A DNA stretch of 64,000 nt from Neostapfia colusana (GCA_030760725.1 JASWHV010000012.1:79930968-79994967); one strand, 5' to 3'; positions 42,188-53,049 are shown, counted from the stretch's first letter. The notes: generated by a model from the sequence alone, not told the origin. A program made the numbers and translations.

Positions 42188-42588
42188 CATCGGATCCTCC
42201 GATGCACCCCTTTATATGATCATCGGTCGAATTCCAAATTAGCTGATGTCACGTGTCAGATGTGACCGTTGGATATAACCGTTGGATCTTTTAATCAACC
42301 GATGTTACTTCAATTTATCATCGGATGATCCGGTGATTTGATCTTCAGAATTGGGTCAGAAATATTGTCTCTGTCGAATTTGACCGATGTACACTTACTT
42401 CCTCATCGGATGATCCGGTGTGTATATCTTCATAATAACTCAGATATCAACCTTCGGGTGAACTCAACCGATGTGCCACTTCCTTCACATCGGATGATCC
42501 GATGAGTACTGGAATCTGAGGTCTTCTTCTTCTGCCAACTCAAACTCGACCGATGTAGTCATTTTGCAAGACATCGGATGATCCGGTG
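42188..42588. repeat. palindrome array in U3 (5' LTR copy)
   Basis: Same five full palindromes and interleaved half sites as at 31545-31945, here directly upstream of the TATA box that would drive the element. Confidence 0.9.
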
Positions 42589-42934
42589 AATGCAACTTGT
42601 TTGCTTCGAGTTATTTTGAGTTGATCCTTTGGAATCTTCTTGAGTGACCTCTTTGACACTTGTTTGAAATGATATTGCGGTAAAGTGTAAGCTTCTTGTG
42701 TTGCCAATTTCGATAGAATAGATTTGTATGAGTTCTTCATATCGAATGACCCCTTAGAATAGATCGTTGAGGGGTCTCCATTTGTATCCAATGAGCAGTA
42801 GATGGTGTGAATAGATAGTTCATTAACGGTTGATGTGATATATGTGAAACCTCGCATCCATAAACTCATTAGTGATAACGAACGGTTGTCATTAATCACC
42901 AAAACCATATCTCACGGGGGCCTAGATGCTTTCA

Positions 42935-42939
42935 GCGAC
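42935..42939. repeat. target-site duplication gcgac (right)
   Basis: Matches 30831-30835; the Copia-1 RT frame resumes here. Confidence 0.93.
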
Positions 42940-44210
42940 TCCTCCTTGCGCTGGCTGCCCAAGAAGGCTAGCGGGTTCAGCACATGGACGTCAAGTCGGC
43001 GTTTCTTAACGGCGATTTAAAGGAGGTCTACGTGCACCAGCTGTCGGGATTTGCGATTCCTGGCAAGTAGGGCAAGGTGTTGCATCTACGCAAGGCCCTC
43101 TATGGCTTGCGGGAGGCACCAAGGGCGTGTAATGCCAAGTTAGACTCCACGCTCAAGGAAATGGGCTTCGGGCAAAGCCCGCACGAGGTGGCCATCTAAC
43201 GACGGGGCAATGGAGGAAGCGCCCTACTCGTGGGTGTGTACGTCAGTGACTTGGTGATCACCGGCACCAAGTATGCGGAGGTGGCAACGTTCAAGGAAGA
43301 GATGAAAACCACCTTCCAGATGAGTGACCTAGGATCTCTCTCCTTCTACCTGGGGATCGAGGTGCACCAGACCGACACCGTTATCATGCTTCGATAGACT
43401 GCCTACACCAAGCGCGTTGTTGAGTTGGCTGGGCTCACAGACTGCAACCCAGCTCTCACTCTGATGGAGGAGAGACTGAAGCTGAGCCGCGATAGCACGA
43501 CGGAGGAGGTGGACGCTACGCAGTATCGACGTCTTGTGGGGAGCCTTCGCTACCTCGCCTGCACACGGCCGGACATGGCATTCTCTATCGGCTACGTCAG
43601 TCGGTTCATGCAACGACCGAGAACGGAGCACCAGCAGGCTGTGAAGAGGATCATCCGCTACATTGTGGAGACTCTCGACCATAGCCTCTACTATCTGAGG
43701 TGCCCTGGGGAGACACACCTTGTCAGGTACAGCGACAGCGACCACGGCGGCGACATCGACACTAGCAAGAGCACGAGTGGGATTCTCTTCTTTCTCGATA
43801 AGTGCCTCGTTAGCTGGTAGTCGGTCAAGCAGCAGGTGATGGCCATGTCGAGCTGCAAGGACGAGTACATAGCGGTCTCTACCGCTTCGACTCAAGCGCT
43901 CTGGCTTGTTCAACTGTTTGGTGATCTCCTAGGCAAAGACACTGTAGCGGTGGAACTCAGGGTGGACAACAAGTCCGCTATAGCTCTGGCAAAGAACCCC
44001 GTCTTCCATGAACGGAGCAAGCACATCCGAGTGAGGTACCACTTCCTCCGAGGTTGCTTGGAGGAAGGGAGCATCAAGGCGTGCTACATCAACACCAAGG
44101 ACCAGCTTGCGGACCTACTCACCAAGCCCCTTGGGAGGATCCAGTTCCTTGAGCTTTGCTCCAGGATCGGGATGGTCCAACTTTCCCACAAGACAACGCA
44201 CAAGACTTAG
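42940..44210 (+). pseudogene. Copia-1 RT end and RNase H
   Basis: Resumes with QHMDVKSAFLNGDLKEVY. In-frame stops occur near 43067, 43198, 43395 and 43818. The RT active site reads YVSD (43239-43250) instead of YVDD. RNase H parts are LVRYSDSDHGGDIDTSKS, SSCKDEYIAVSTAST, RVDNKSAIALAKNPVFHERS and ADLLTKPLGR. The 3' LTR follows nine bases later. Confidence 0.88.
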
Positions 44211-44218
44211 AGTAAGAA

Positions 44219-44459
44219 TGAGGAATAAGTCTTGTACTCTTGGTCTTTGTGGCCCTCTACTTAAGACAGCATCTTAGTCCTTTGTTAGGACAGTATCTTA
44301 GTCCTTTGTTAGGACAGGATCTTAGTCCTTTGTTAGGACAACATGGGACAACATCTCGGCAGCTGTCTTGGGCCATAAATATGTAACCGCAACCCCTAGT
44401 TTAGGCATGACATTGTGTGAGAAATAAACAGAATTTTTTTCCAACTCCTAGTGTCATCA
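44219..44459 (+). repeat. 3' LTR of Copia-1
   Basis: Starts TGAGGAATAAG and matches the 5' LTR, but with three instead of six internal tandem units (44263-44334). It lacks the last ~30 bases seen after gtgtcatc in the 5' copy. Confidence 0.8.
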
Positions 44460-44537
44460 TATTAGATGTATCAATAAATTATAGTGATCTGATAGTTCTA
44501 GCCAGTAAGTCTGAGAAGAGGTCGGCAACATCCATAC

Positions 44538-44646
44538 CTGCCATCATATTTCTTCAATACTGTGATCTTGGTGTTGAGGTACAACGGCCATTTCTTGTAA
44601 GTAGTGGCCTAGTGGACACAGAAGCCTCAGCAAAGGCACGAATTGA
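44538..44646 (-). pseudogene. NADP-isocitrate dehydrogenase pseudogene, exon fragment
   Basis: Minus strand: acceptor aaactgtccag, then SIRAFAEAS..., later KKWPLYLNTK and KKYDG, then donor gtatgg. These match the plant cytosolic NADP-ICDH segment after NTDE, with indels near 44608 that break the frame. The preceding exon is at 56648-56701, now 12 kb away because of the solo LTR and element E. Confidence 0.82.
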
Positions 44647-44695
44647 CTGGACAGTTTAAATAAATATTAAGGTGATGGGTAAGGTAATGGAGACA

Positions 44696-44700
44696 TTATA
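44696..44700. repeat. target-site duplication ttata (solo LTR, left)
   Basis: TTATA before TGTTGG, repeated at 56603-56607. Confidence 0.88.
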
Positions 44701-45110
44701 TGTTGGAATTTGGGCTCCTATGCTGCTCATTTATGGGTTGATTTTATGGGCTAAAATTCCTGGTGGTAAAACCAAGGTGGTGTGCAGAGGTGGCTGGGAA
44801 TTTAGTCCCACATTGCCCACCTAGATGGGTGTACCCCAATATATATAGTGGCACTGTGAGAGGTTCTCAACATGAGAATAATAATAGAAATGAAGGTTGC
44901 TGCTAGAACACAAACACACACGCACGCGCTCACGCGTTTCGCGATTTTACGCGTGTGTAACACGTGACTTGTGACTTGCGACGTTGCGCGTTCGCGTCGT
45001 AACGAGTTGTGTTCTATTAAGCGGTTATTTTTCTGACACATATATATATTGAGCGGTTATTTTCCATCACACCTAGACTGTCACGTTAACACGAGAAGTA
45101 AATGTAGGCG

Positions 45111-45115
45111 TAACT
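45111..45115. repeat. target-site duplication taact (left)
   Basis: TAACT, repeated at 56023-56027. Confidence 0.93.
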
Positions 45116-45265
45116 TGTGACACCCTCACCTCGGGTGTCAGCATATGTTCATATTTTATGAAGAAGAAAAACATTTTAAGAAAAGAAGGAACAGAGACAA
45201 GTATCAAAAGGATAGCCAATAAAACTCTCCGAGAACGCCGAAGGCAACTTCCACGGCCAGCAGAC

Positions 45266-45765
45266 CACGTGGTGCGTTCGGAGCTCATCCCCGAGAAATT
45301 TGGGAGAGGTCCGCCGTTAAACTAGCTACGTGGCAGGCTCAGGGGTCACCTCCGCAATTGAAAAGAGGTCCGACCCTGTGGACACGTGCTGCCCGCGGAG
45401 ATAGCCTCTGCGGAAGAAGCAAAGGCATTTTCATAGGACACGTGTCATCCCCGGAGCTAGTCCTCGCGGAAATAAGAGGGCCAGTCGCGGGGGATACGTG
45501 TCAATCTCGGAGCTCATCTCAGAGAAGTCCGGATCTATCGAACACGTGTCGCCACCGGAGCTTATCACCGGAAGGTCCGTCGCAGCTAAACACGTGTCGA
45601 CCTCGGGGCCTGTCCCTGAGGAAAGGAGAGCAGAAAGACCGGCACCCACACGTGGCGTGCGCGGAGCTCATCTCCGAAGAAGAGGGAGGTCTCGATCGAT
45701 TGACACGCGGCACAACCGGAGCTCGTCTCTGCGGATGAGGAGATACCAGGCCCGGAGGACACGTG
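45266..45765 (+). promoter_or_regulatory. array of CACGTG/ACGTGTC motifs upstream of TATA
   Basis: CACGTG or ACGTGKC cores at about 45266, 45328, 45383, 45439, 45495, 45543, 45591, 45649, a degenerate one at 45703, and 45760. Spacing is 48-62 bp. Most are followed by a cggagct-type sequence. These are G-box/ABRE cores, known bZIP and bHLH binding sites. The array recurs in the 3' LTR. Confidence 0.85.
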
Positions 45766-45955
45766 GAGCTTCCGAAGCTCATCATCACGAAGGTAACGAG
45801 TCTGGAGCGGTTTTTACGCGTAAAGATACCAGTACACAACGGAAACCGATCTACATTCCACGATGTTACCAAAGATAAGACGTTAGGATCCAACAAAGAT
45901 CTGAATAAGACTCTTATTCGGGATCCAATCAGATTAGGACTCTTCTCTTCCCGGT

Positions 45956-45963
45956 TATAAATA
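45956..45963 (+). promoter_or_regulatory. TATA box of element E 5' LTR
   Basis: cggttataaatagaaccc, a strong TATA box ~190 bp after the last G-box core. The 3' LTR copy is at 53888. Confidence 0.8.
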
Positions 45964-46439
45964 GAACCCAAAACCTATGGCCGAAACCACGAACTTCTCT
46001 TTCAACTCCTGAACCGACGACTTAGAGCCCTAGCCCTAACTCGCCGAGCAAAATATCGCCGAAGCACAACAAGGGAGATCATCGGAGGAGAACCAAGCGG
46101 TCTGAGGAGGACCCCGAAGACAAGAAGAACGTGAGGTAGGACTTCAATACCACCTTACGACATCATGTTGTTCATCTCTTTGCGTTTGTTCTTCGATTCC
46201 TTTCGAACAGAAACCTTTTCGTGGGCAGAACACTCGATGATCAGTTTGATCTAAAGACAAGATCATCGCCACGTTCATCTTTGATCTGAACACCTCTGAC
46301 CATGCAAGCCATGCAAGAACACCAGATCAAATAGAACTAATCGTAGGATAGCATGCATGTGCATCATCGCATCTAGATTAGGGATTGTACATGATATTGA
46401 TTGCTGTGAATTTGTATGCACGTGAATCCTACATAGCAG

Positions 46440-46520
46440 GACAAACTCAGGAAGCTGTCCACGACGAGTTGCAGCAACAAGGTTTTGAGAATCGAGAACA
46501 ACCAGAACCGCAAGAACAAG
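46440..46520 (+). other. exon-like segment in LTR with GC-type donor
   Basis: The sequence before it ends cctacatagcag (acceptor-like). The segment ends acaag followed by gcaagtg, the consensus of GC-AG intron donors. A related Gln/Glu-rich segment with gaag-gag|gcaagtg is in the LTRs of A/B/D (24060, 27298, and minus at 8848). Confidence 0.4.
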
Positions 46521-48099
46521 GCAAGTGCTCCTTGACCATGTTGATCCTATGTTTTGGGTAAAACTATTTTGTTTTGTGAAAAGGTGTGTGCTGAGTCAAA
46601 CATGATGGGAAACCCTTTTATAGGAGTTTACTAGTTTTGATTAAACCATCCTTGTCGCCTGGGAAGTTTATGAGTCGGGTATGGTTTTTGCTTTATGCTT
46701 CGCTGAGTCCATGGGATTGGGAAGCGAGATAGATGTGTCTAGCTAACTGCACTCGTAATGATAATGAGGAACTGATATTAATAATGAACATGGATCGGAG
46801 GGAGATCTAGGCAAGCCTGGGTTTGTGAATGAGGTAGCATGAGATGGTGGTTTTGCTTGCCGTAGATCTAAGGACCGGTTCATGCATGCACATGCTAGGA
46901 TAACAGTGCCACCACAAGGCCAAATATGGGTGCGGCTTAGCTGAGTAATTAGGTAAGTTGCTAGAGTGTTATGGACTGTGGAAGGCGCGGGGAATGGGAG
47001 TCGAGTGAGGACTGCCCTGGGAACTGCATGGCACAAGAGGGGCCCGTGGGTGGAAGAATTGGAGATTCTAGCCTGCCGGTGAAACCTTAGTGAGTCCATA
47101 CATCTAGTAACCCCTTTATAAAAGCTATTTTGTGATCTCTTGACCATACACCGACAGATGTGTACTGGTATAATGGAGGTTCTGCAGTCGCCAACGGGTG
47201 ACGAAATCATAAACTTGTGGGTAAAAAGGTACAAACTCTGCAGAGTTATTAAAACTATCATGATAGCCGAGCGTACGGTCACGAGCATCTGGCTAAACTG
47301 CCATGATTAGATGGGATGGTTACTAGGGATGGTTATTGGAATGGTTATTGGGAAGGTTCTTGGTTATGGTTATTGATTATGGTTTGGTTTGGGACTGTGG
47401 AGTCCGGGAGATGAGATGGTTGCATGACTGATGGGTCATGACATGAGATTGGTCTCGGTGCGAGACAAGGTTGTTTTATGAGGTGAGATGGTAGCGAATA
47501 CGAGGAGGTATTCGTGAGTATGAATAAAAGATTGGTTAATGTTCGGATGGAACACGGGAAGTGATGGAGGTATGTTGGTAATTTAATACATGTTGGGATT
47601 ATATTTAAACTTAAGTTGTTGTTTTATACTGTTTTTCTGTAAATAAACCTTTTATGCCTACATTGTTTATGAGCTGCATATCATGTGTTTTCCCGCACTT
47701 GCTGAGTATATCATTGTACTCAAACTTGCATTATTATTTCTTCATCAACAACAAGAGAAGACTACTATGAAGACCGAGTAGAGCATTATGGCGTGTGATC
47801 TGTTCTCAACCTTGCCTGTGGAGGGAGTAGAGATGGAGCCACTCCTGCTTAGTTTTGCTTCCGCATTAGTTTTTTCTTCCGCATTTAAATAAGGACTTCC
47901 GCTGCGTAGAAATAAGACTTCCGCTGTGAGCATGAGTCCAAGACTCATGAGGTATTGTAATAAACTCTGTTATTCGTGGTAATATATAATCTGAATACAG
48001 TTTGTGGAACGTATGTGTATGTGTGATGAACATCCTGGGCACACATATGCATTAATTCTCGGTTCCGTGGTTTTCCACAGAATTGAGGGCGTCACAGAT

Positions 48100-48116
48100 T
48101 GGTATCAGAGCCACGG
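48100..48116 (+). other. primer-binding site of element E
   Basis: tggtatcagagccacgg, three bases after the LTR end; initiator tRNA-Met type. A diverged second copy (tgatattagagccacggg) lies at about 48155-48172. Confidence 0.92.
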
Positions 48117-48540
48117 GTTGACAGTAGGACACACGCCTAGATAGAAACCTTAGATTGATATTAGAGCCACGGGTTAACAGCAAGTTACACCCTAAATAGA
48201 AGTCACAGGTAGCTAAGCCACGCTGACCAAAGGAAGCGCCCTAGGGTGAATAGCCTAGATTGGCCTTTAAAACCACCTTGACATAGGAAACCATTCTTGA
48301 ATAGGAGTTGAGTGCGCCCTTGTGATGATTATTTGTGAATATGTGCTTAGTGTGAGTTGTGGGACGTCTCAAAAACGTTGTCCATATCCACACGTAAGAA
48401 GAAGGAGGTGTGAGATGTTTCGGCACTTGCTCACATCCTCATAAGGGCTAATATATATAGTCCAACTCACCTTGATGCATATAGTTGAAAGGACCTACCT
48501 AACCTTCTAACCTTCTATTCTATTCCGTTCTCTCTCACAG
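48117..48540 (+). other. element E leader
   Basis: Non-coding leader. It ends with a pyrimidine-rich tract, ccgttctctctcacag, directly before the gag ATG, an excellent 3' splice-site match. There is no extra ORF here, unlike in element B. Confidence 0.6.
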
Positions 48541-49914
48541 ATGGTGAGAGGAAACGCCAGCCGAAGGAACGCCCAGGAAGATGACCACGAGGAAGTTCCT
48601 GCTAATCCCGGAGCTGGCGAAAACAACCTAGAAAGGTTGATGGCCATGCAAAACCAGCTTATGCAAACCATGATCCAAACTTTGGGTCAGTTGCAGGCCA
48701 ACCAACACCCCGTTCCGGCACCACCGCCACCACCACCGCCGGCTCATAACAGGTTGGGAGAGTTCATGAGGACTCGACCACCCACCTTTGCTCAAGCAAG
48801 CGATCCAATGGAGGCCGATGACTGGTTGAAATCCATGGAGAAGAAGCTTGCCATTGTACAGTGCAACGACCGAGAGAAGGTTCTCTTTGCGTCGCACTAA
48901 CTGATGGGAGCAGCTGCTGACTGGTGGGATGCCTTGGGCAACGCCCATGCCAACCCGGAGACAATCACTTGGACTGAGTTCAAGGAAAGTTTCCGCTCCC
49001 ACTACATCCCTATTGGCGTAATGATGCTCAAGAGGCGGGAGTTTGAAGGTCTCCGCCAAGGGAAGAAAAGTGTGAACGAATATCTCAACAAGTTCATACA
49101 ACTGTCCCGGTATGCCCCCGAAGATGTCAACTCAGATCAGAGGAAGCGGTACCTGTTCATGAGAGGGTTGAACAATGAGATCCAAGTTCAGCTCCTCAAC
49201 AATGACTACATAAACTTCTAGAAGTTGGTTGATAAGGCTATTGTGGTTGAAAACAAGATCCGGGAGATCGAGCGGGAATGCAAGAGGAAGATCCCATACC
49301 AGCCCCAAGGGAGCAACGTACGACCTAGATACATGCCCCCTGCACCGCAGTATGGATCGACCACTCCTACGAACCGCCCTGGTCAGCCACCCCAGCAACG
49401 GTTCGCTGCACCGGCACCTCGTGTGCCCATGCCTCCTGCGCCCCGGCCTAACAGTGGCGCTCCTGTTCAAAACCCCCGCCCCAACGTACCTGCTGCCGTA
49501 GGCAACAGGGCATGCTTTGCATGCGGGGAAGTAGGCCACTTTGCTAACCAGTGCCCGAAGCGAGGCCCTGGACAGCAAGGTAACGTGCCCAAGCAGAACC
49601 AGCGACCAAACGGAGGGGACAACCAAGGGAACCGTGGACCGCAGAACTATGCTCGTGGCCACGTTAACCATGTCACTGCTGAGGAAGCACAACAGGCTGA
49701 GGACGTCGCAATTGATATGTTCCTTGCCAACTCCAACCCAGCCACCATTTTATTTGATTCCGGAGCATCACATTCCTTCATATCATCCAAATATGTTGCC
49801 AAACATCATCTACCCGTATCCCACTTAGAATGTGCTATGTTAGTTAATTCATCCGGAGGAGAAATGAGGACTAGTATAGTATGTCCTAAGGTAAGCCTTA
49901 AAATAAGGGGGTAG
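48541..49914 (+). pseudogene. element E gag and protease
   Basis: ATG 48541 (MVRGNASRRNAQEDDHEE). Gag core: MEADDWLKSMEKKLAIVQ, then TAA at 48898 where element B has Gln, then WWDALGNAHANPETITWTEF, then TAG at 49219 (Gln in B), then a proline-rich stretch. A CCHC knuckle (CFACGEVGHFANQC) and protease (LFDSGASHSFISS) follow. A run of five Gs near 49909 where six would keep the frame shifts the protease end. Non-functional. Confidence 0.9.
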
Positions 49915-51594
49915 ACTTCCTTGCCAACCTTATTGTCTTGGACTCCCACGAAATTGACATCATACTCGGAATGGACTGGTTAAGCAAGCACAATGGAGTA
50001 ATCCAATGTGCTGAGAGAAGCGTGCAGTTGACAAACGAACACGGTATCCGTGTCGAGTTTGAGGTCAACCCAGCAAGCAACCGAACGGGCGGATTTGAAC
50101 CATGTTGAAGGAGTAGCATTGGACAACATTCCAGTGGTTCAGGAATTTTCGGATGTGTTCCCGGAAGAACTTCCAGGTATGCCACCTGACCGGGACATCG
50201 AGTTTGCCATAGATTTGGTAACTGGAACTGCACCCATAGCTAAGAGACCATATAGGATGCCCGTCAACGAGTTAGTTGAACTAAAGAAGCAAATTCAAGA
50301 ACAGTTGGAGAAGGGTTTTATCCGTCCAAGTTCGTCACCATGGGGAGCCCCGGTACTTTTCGTGGACAAGAAGGACGGAACCCAAAGAATGTGCGTGGAC
50401 TACAGGTCCCTCAACGAGGTAACAATCAAGAATAAATACCCTCTGCCCCGTATAGAGGACCTGTTCGGTCAAATGAAAGGAGCCCAAGTGTTCTCCAAGA
50501 TTGGTCTTCGGTCGGGATATTTCCAGCTGAAGATCAAGCCCTCCGATATACCTAAGACAGCCTTTCGGACGCGGTATGGTTCATATGAATATACCGTTAT
50601 GTCTTTTGGATTGACGAATGCACCCGCATACTTCATGTACCATATGAATAAGGTTTTCATGGAGAACTTGGACAAGTTCGGCGTGGTTTTCATCGACGAC
50701 ATTATGGTGTATTCAAAAAGTAAGGAGGAGCATGAAGAACATCTGAGATTGACCTTGCAGAAGTTGCGCGAGTATCAGTTGTATGCCAAGCTCAACAAGT
50801 GTCAATTTTGGCTAAGGGAAATATCCTTCCTAGGCCACATCATCTCCAAGGAAGGGGTATCGGTTGATCCTGGAAAGGTGAGAGATGTTCTGAAGTGGGA
50901 CCAACCGAAGAGCGTGAGGGATATTCGAAGTTTCCTTGGGATGGAAGGATACTATCGGCGCTTCATTAAAAACTTCTCCAAGATAGCAAAACCTATGACG
51001 GAGTTGTTAATGAAGGGAAAAGTCTTTTAATGGACACAAGCCTGCCAAGAAAGTTTTGAGGAGCTCAAGGAAAGGCTAACCACAACACCAGTTCTGGTAT
51101 TGCCAGACGTAAGCAAGAGTTTTGACATATATTGTGACGCATCCAGACAAGGGCTCGGATGTGTACTCATGCAGGAAGGACAAGTGGTAGCCTATGCCTC
51201 ACGACAATTAAAGAAGCATGAGCTTAAATATCCTACTCATGATTTGGAGTTAGCAGCAGTGGTGCATGCATTGAAGATTTAGAGACATTATATCCTTGAT
51301 CATCGATGTGAGATCTATACGGATCATAAAAGCCTCAAGTACATATTTACACAAACGGACTTCAATTTGAGGCAACGTCGATGGTTAGAACTCATCAAGG
51401 ATTATGATGTAGGAATCAACTACCACCCCGGGAAGGCCAATGTAGTAGCTGACGCATTGAGCAGAAAGGGAGCATGCCACCAACTCACGGTTCGGGAGCT
51501 ACCACCCGAACTACGTAAGGAGTTCGAACGGTTACACCTCGGATTCTTGAATAACATGGAAATGATGGAGATCAACTCCTCATTGGAGCAATAA
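49915..51594 (+). pseudogene. element E protease end, RT and RNase H
   Basis: RT from EFSDVFPEELPGMPPDRDIE near 50148. Motif A reads FSKIGLRSGYFQ: the catalytic Asp codon at 50503-50505 is Gly. FIDDIMVYS is intact. Stops are at 51028 (TAA), 51280 (TAG where B has Trp, KIWRHY) and 51592 (TAA). RNase H has YCDASRQGLGCVLMQ and YTDHKSLKYIF. Confidence 0.9.
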
Positions 51595-53037
51595 ATAAGA
51601 AAGGGACAAGCAACGAACGAGTGGATCAAGAAGATCAAGCAAAGAATCCGACAAGGGATGGAGAAGGATTTCAAGGAGGATGAAAAGGGTACGCTTTGGC
51701 TAGGAAAAAGGATTTGTGTGCCAAACGTAAGACACCTTCGCGGCATGATATTGAAGGAGGCACATGATTCACCCTATTCCATACATCCAGGGAGCACCAA
51801 AATGTACAAGGACTTGAAAACTTGCTATTGGTGGGATGGTATGAAGAGGGATATAGCCGAATACGTTGCCCTATGCGACACATGCCAACGGGTAAAAGCC
51901 GAACATCAAAAACCCGCTGGGTTGTTGCAACCTTTGAAAATACCTGAATGGAAATGGGAGGACATCAGTATGGACTTTATTGTCGGATTACCGAGAACTC
52001 AGTCAGGATACGACTCCATCTGGGTCATTGTGGACCGGTTGACGAAAACCACCCATTTTCTTCTGGTAAAGACCTGTTACAACGTTACACAGTTGGCAGA
52101 GTTGTACATGGAGCAGATCGTGTGCCGTCATGGAGTTCCGAAGAGGATAGTCTCAGATCGAGGTTCTCAGTTTACCTCTAGATTCTGGAGGAAGCTGCAG
52201 AAAGTCATGGGTACACGACTGGATTTTAGCTCCGCCTATCACCCACAAACAGATGGGCAAACCGAGAGGACGAACCAAATTTTGGAGGACATGCGGAGAG
52301 CTTGCGCCTTGAAACGTGGGTGTAGTTGGGATAGGAGTTTACCGTATGCCAAGTTCTCCTATAACAACAGCTATCAAGCTAGCTTGAAGATGTCGCCTTT
52401 CGAAGCCTTATATGGTAGACGGTGTAGAACGCCACTGTTCTGGAACGAGACTGGAGAGAACCAGGTGTTTGGACCCGAAGTACTACAAGAAGCTGAAAAG
52501 CAAGTCCAAACGATACGGAAAAACTTAAAGGCTGCTCAGTCACGACAGAAAGGCTATGCGGACAATAGGCGTAGGAAGTTGACCGTTGAAGTAGGAGACT
52601 TCGTATACCTTAAGGTATCACCTATCCGAGGCCAACGACGTTTTAACGTCAAAGGCAAACTAGCGTCTCGCTACATCGGACCATTTAAGATTTTGGACAA
52701 GCGAGGAGAAGTAGCCTATCAACTAGAGCTCCCAAACCATCTCTCCGACGTACATGACGTGTTTCATGTATCCCAGCTCAAGAAGTGCTTGAGAATACCA
52801 GAGGAACAAGTGTCAATGGGAGAACTTGAACTTCAAGAGGACCTGACTTACGCAGAACACCCTGTCCGAATCTTGGACGTAAAGGAAATGGTCACCCGAA
52901 ACAAAGTGATTCGATGGTGCAAGGTACAATGGAGTCATCACACTGAAGCTGAAGCCACATGGGAACATGAAGAGGATATCAAGGCAGAATTTCCCCATCT
53001 ATTTCCTAACGAATCTCGAGGGCGAGATTCAATTTAA
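51595..53037 (+). pseudogene. element E integrase with chromodomain-like end
   Basis: Open to the natural stop at 53035. The zinc-binding part (CDTCQRVKAEHQKP), the core DFIVGLPRTQSGYDSIW, IVSDRGSQFTSRFW and HPQTDGQTERTNQ keep all catalytic acids. GPF-type region RYIGPFKILDKRGEVAYQ and the end WSHHTEAEATWEHEED follow. Upstream stops disconnect it from RT. Confidence 0.9.
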
Positions 53038-53049
53038 GGGGGGTAGATT
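53033..53049 (+). other. polypurine tract of element E
   Basis: tttaaggggggtagattt before the 3' LTR; nearly the same as in B and D. Confidence 0.85.

Larger units (their letters stand above)
30836..42934 (-). mobile_element. SIRE-type Copia element with a third ORF
   Basis: 12.1 kb on the minus strand with two 1456-bp LTRs (TG...CA), TSD gcgac, tRNA-Met PBS and a polypurine tract. The order is 5' LTR (41479-42934), PBS, gag (39305-41419), protease, integrase, RT-RNase H (36033-37526), spacer, third ORF (32648-34753), PPT and 3' LTR (30836-32291). I count about seven differences between the LTRs, so insertion is recent. The third ORF and large gag place it in the SIRE/Maximus lineage. Pol has two frame breaks. 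Confidence 0.93.
41479..42934 (-). repeat. 5' LTR of the SIRE element
   Basis: 1456 bp, with about seven differences from the 3' LTR and no length change. U3 lies at the high-coordinate side and contains the palindrome array and the TATA box at 42129. Confidence 0.95.
3900..44459 (+). mobile_element. Copia-1: old Ty1/Copia element with two nested insertions
   Basis: Short LTRs (3900-4234 and 44219-44459) bracket a Copia gag-pol that resumes in register after each insertion. Segments are 3900-5802, 28706-30835 and 42940-44459, about 5.5 kb in total, a normal Copia length. Domain order is gag with a zinc knuckle, protease (DTGATHHMTG), GAG pre-integrase, integrase, RT and RNase H, which is the Copia order. 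Many stops and frameshifts, and YVSD in place of the RT YVDD motif, show it is dead. The flanks share only a weak ATATT-like match as a target duplication. It lies in an intron of the NADP-ICDH pseudogene. Confidence 0.9.
45116..48096 (+). repeat. 5' LTR of element E
   Basis: Contains a G-box-type array (45266-45765), a TATA box (45956), a possible spliced leader exon (about 46440-46520), a block shared with A/B/D LTRs (about 46868-47290) and a gcacttgctgagta motif near 47695. Confidence 0.93.

Noticed and set aside
45358..45971. Frames of 126-150 codons on both strands in the element E LTR
   Set aside because: They are by-products of the G-box array repeats and recur in the 3' LTR at 53292-53903.
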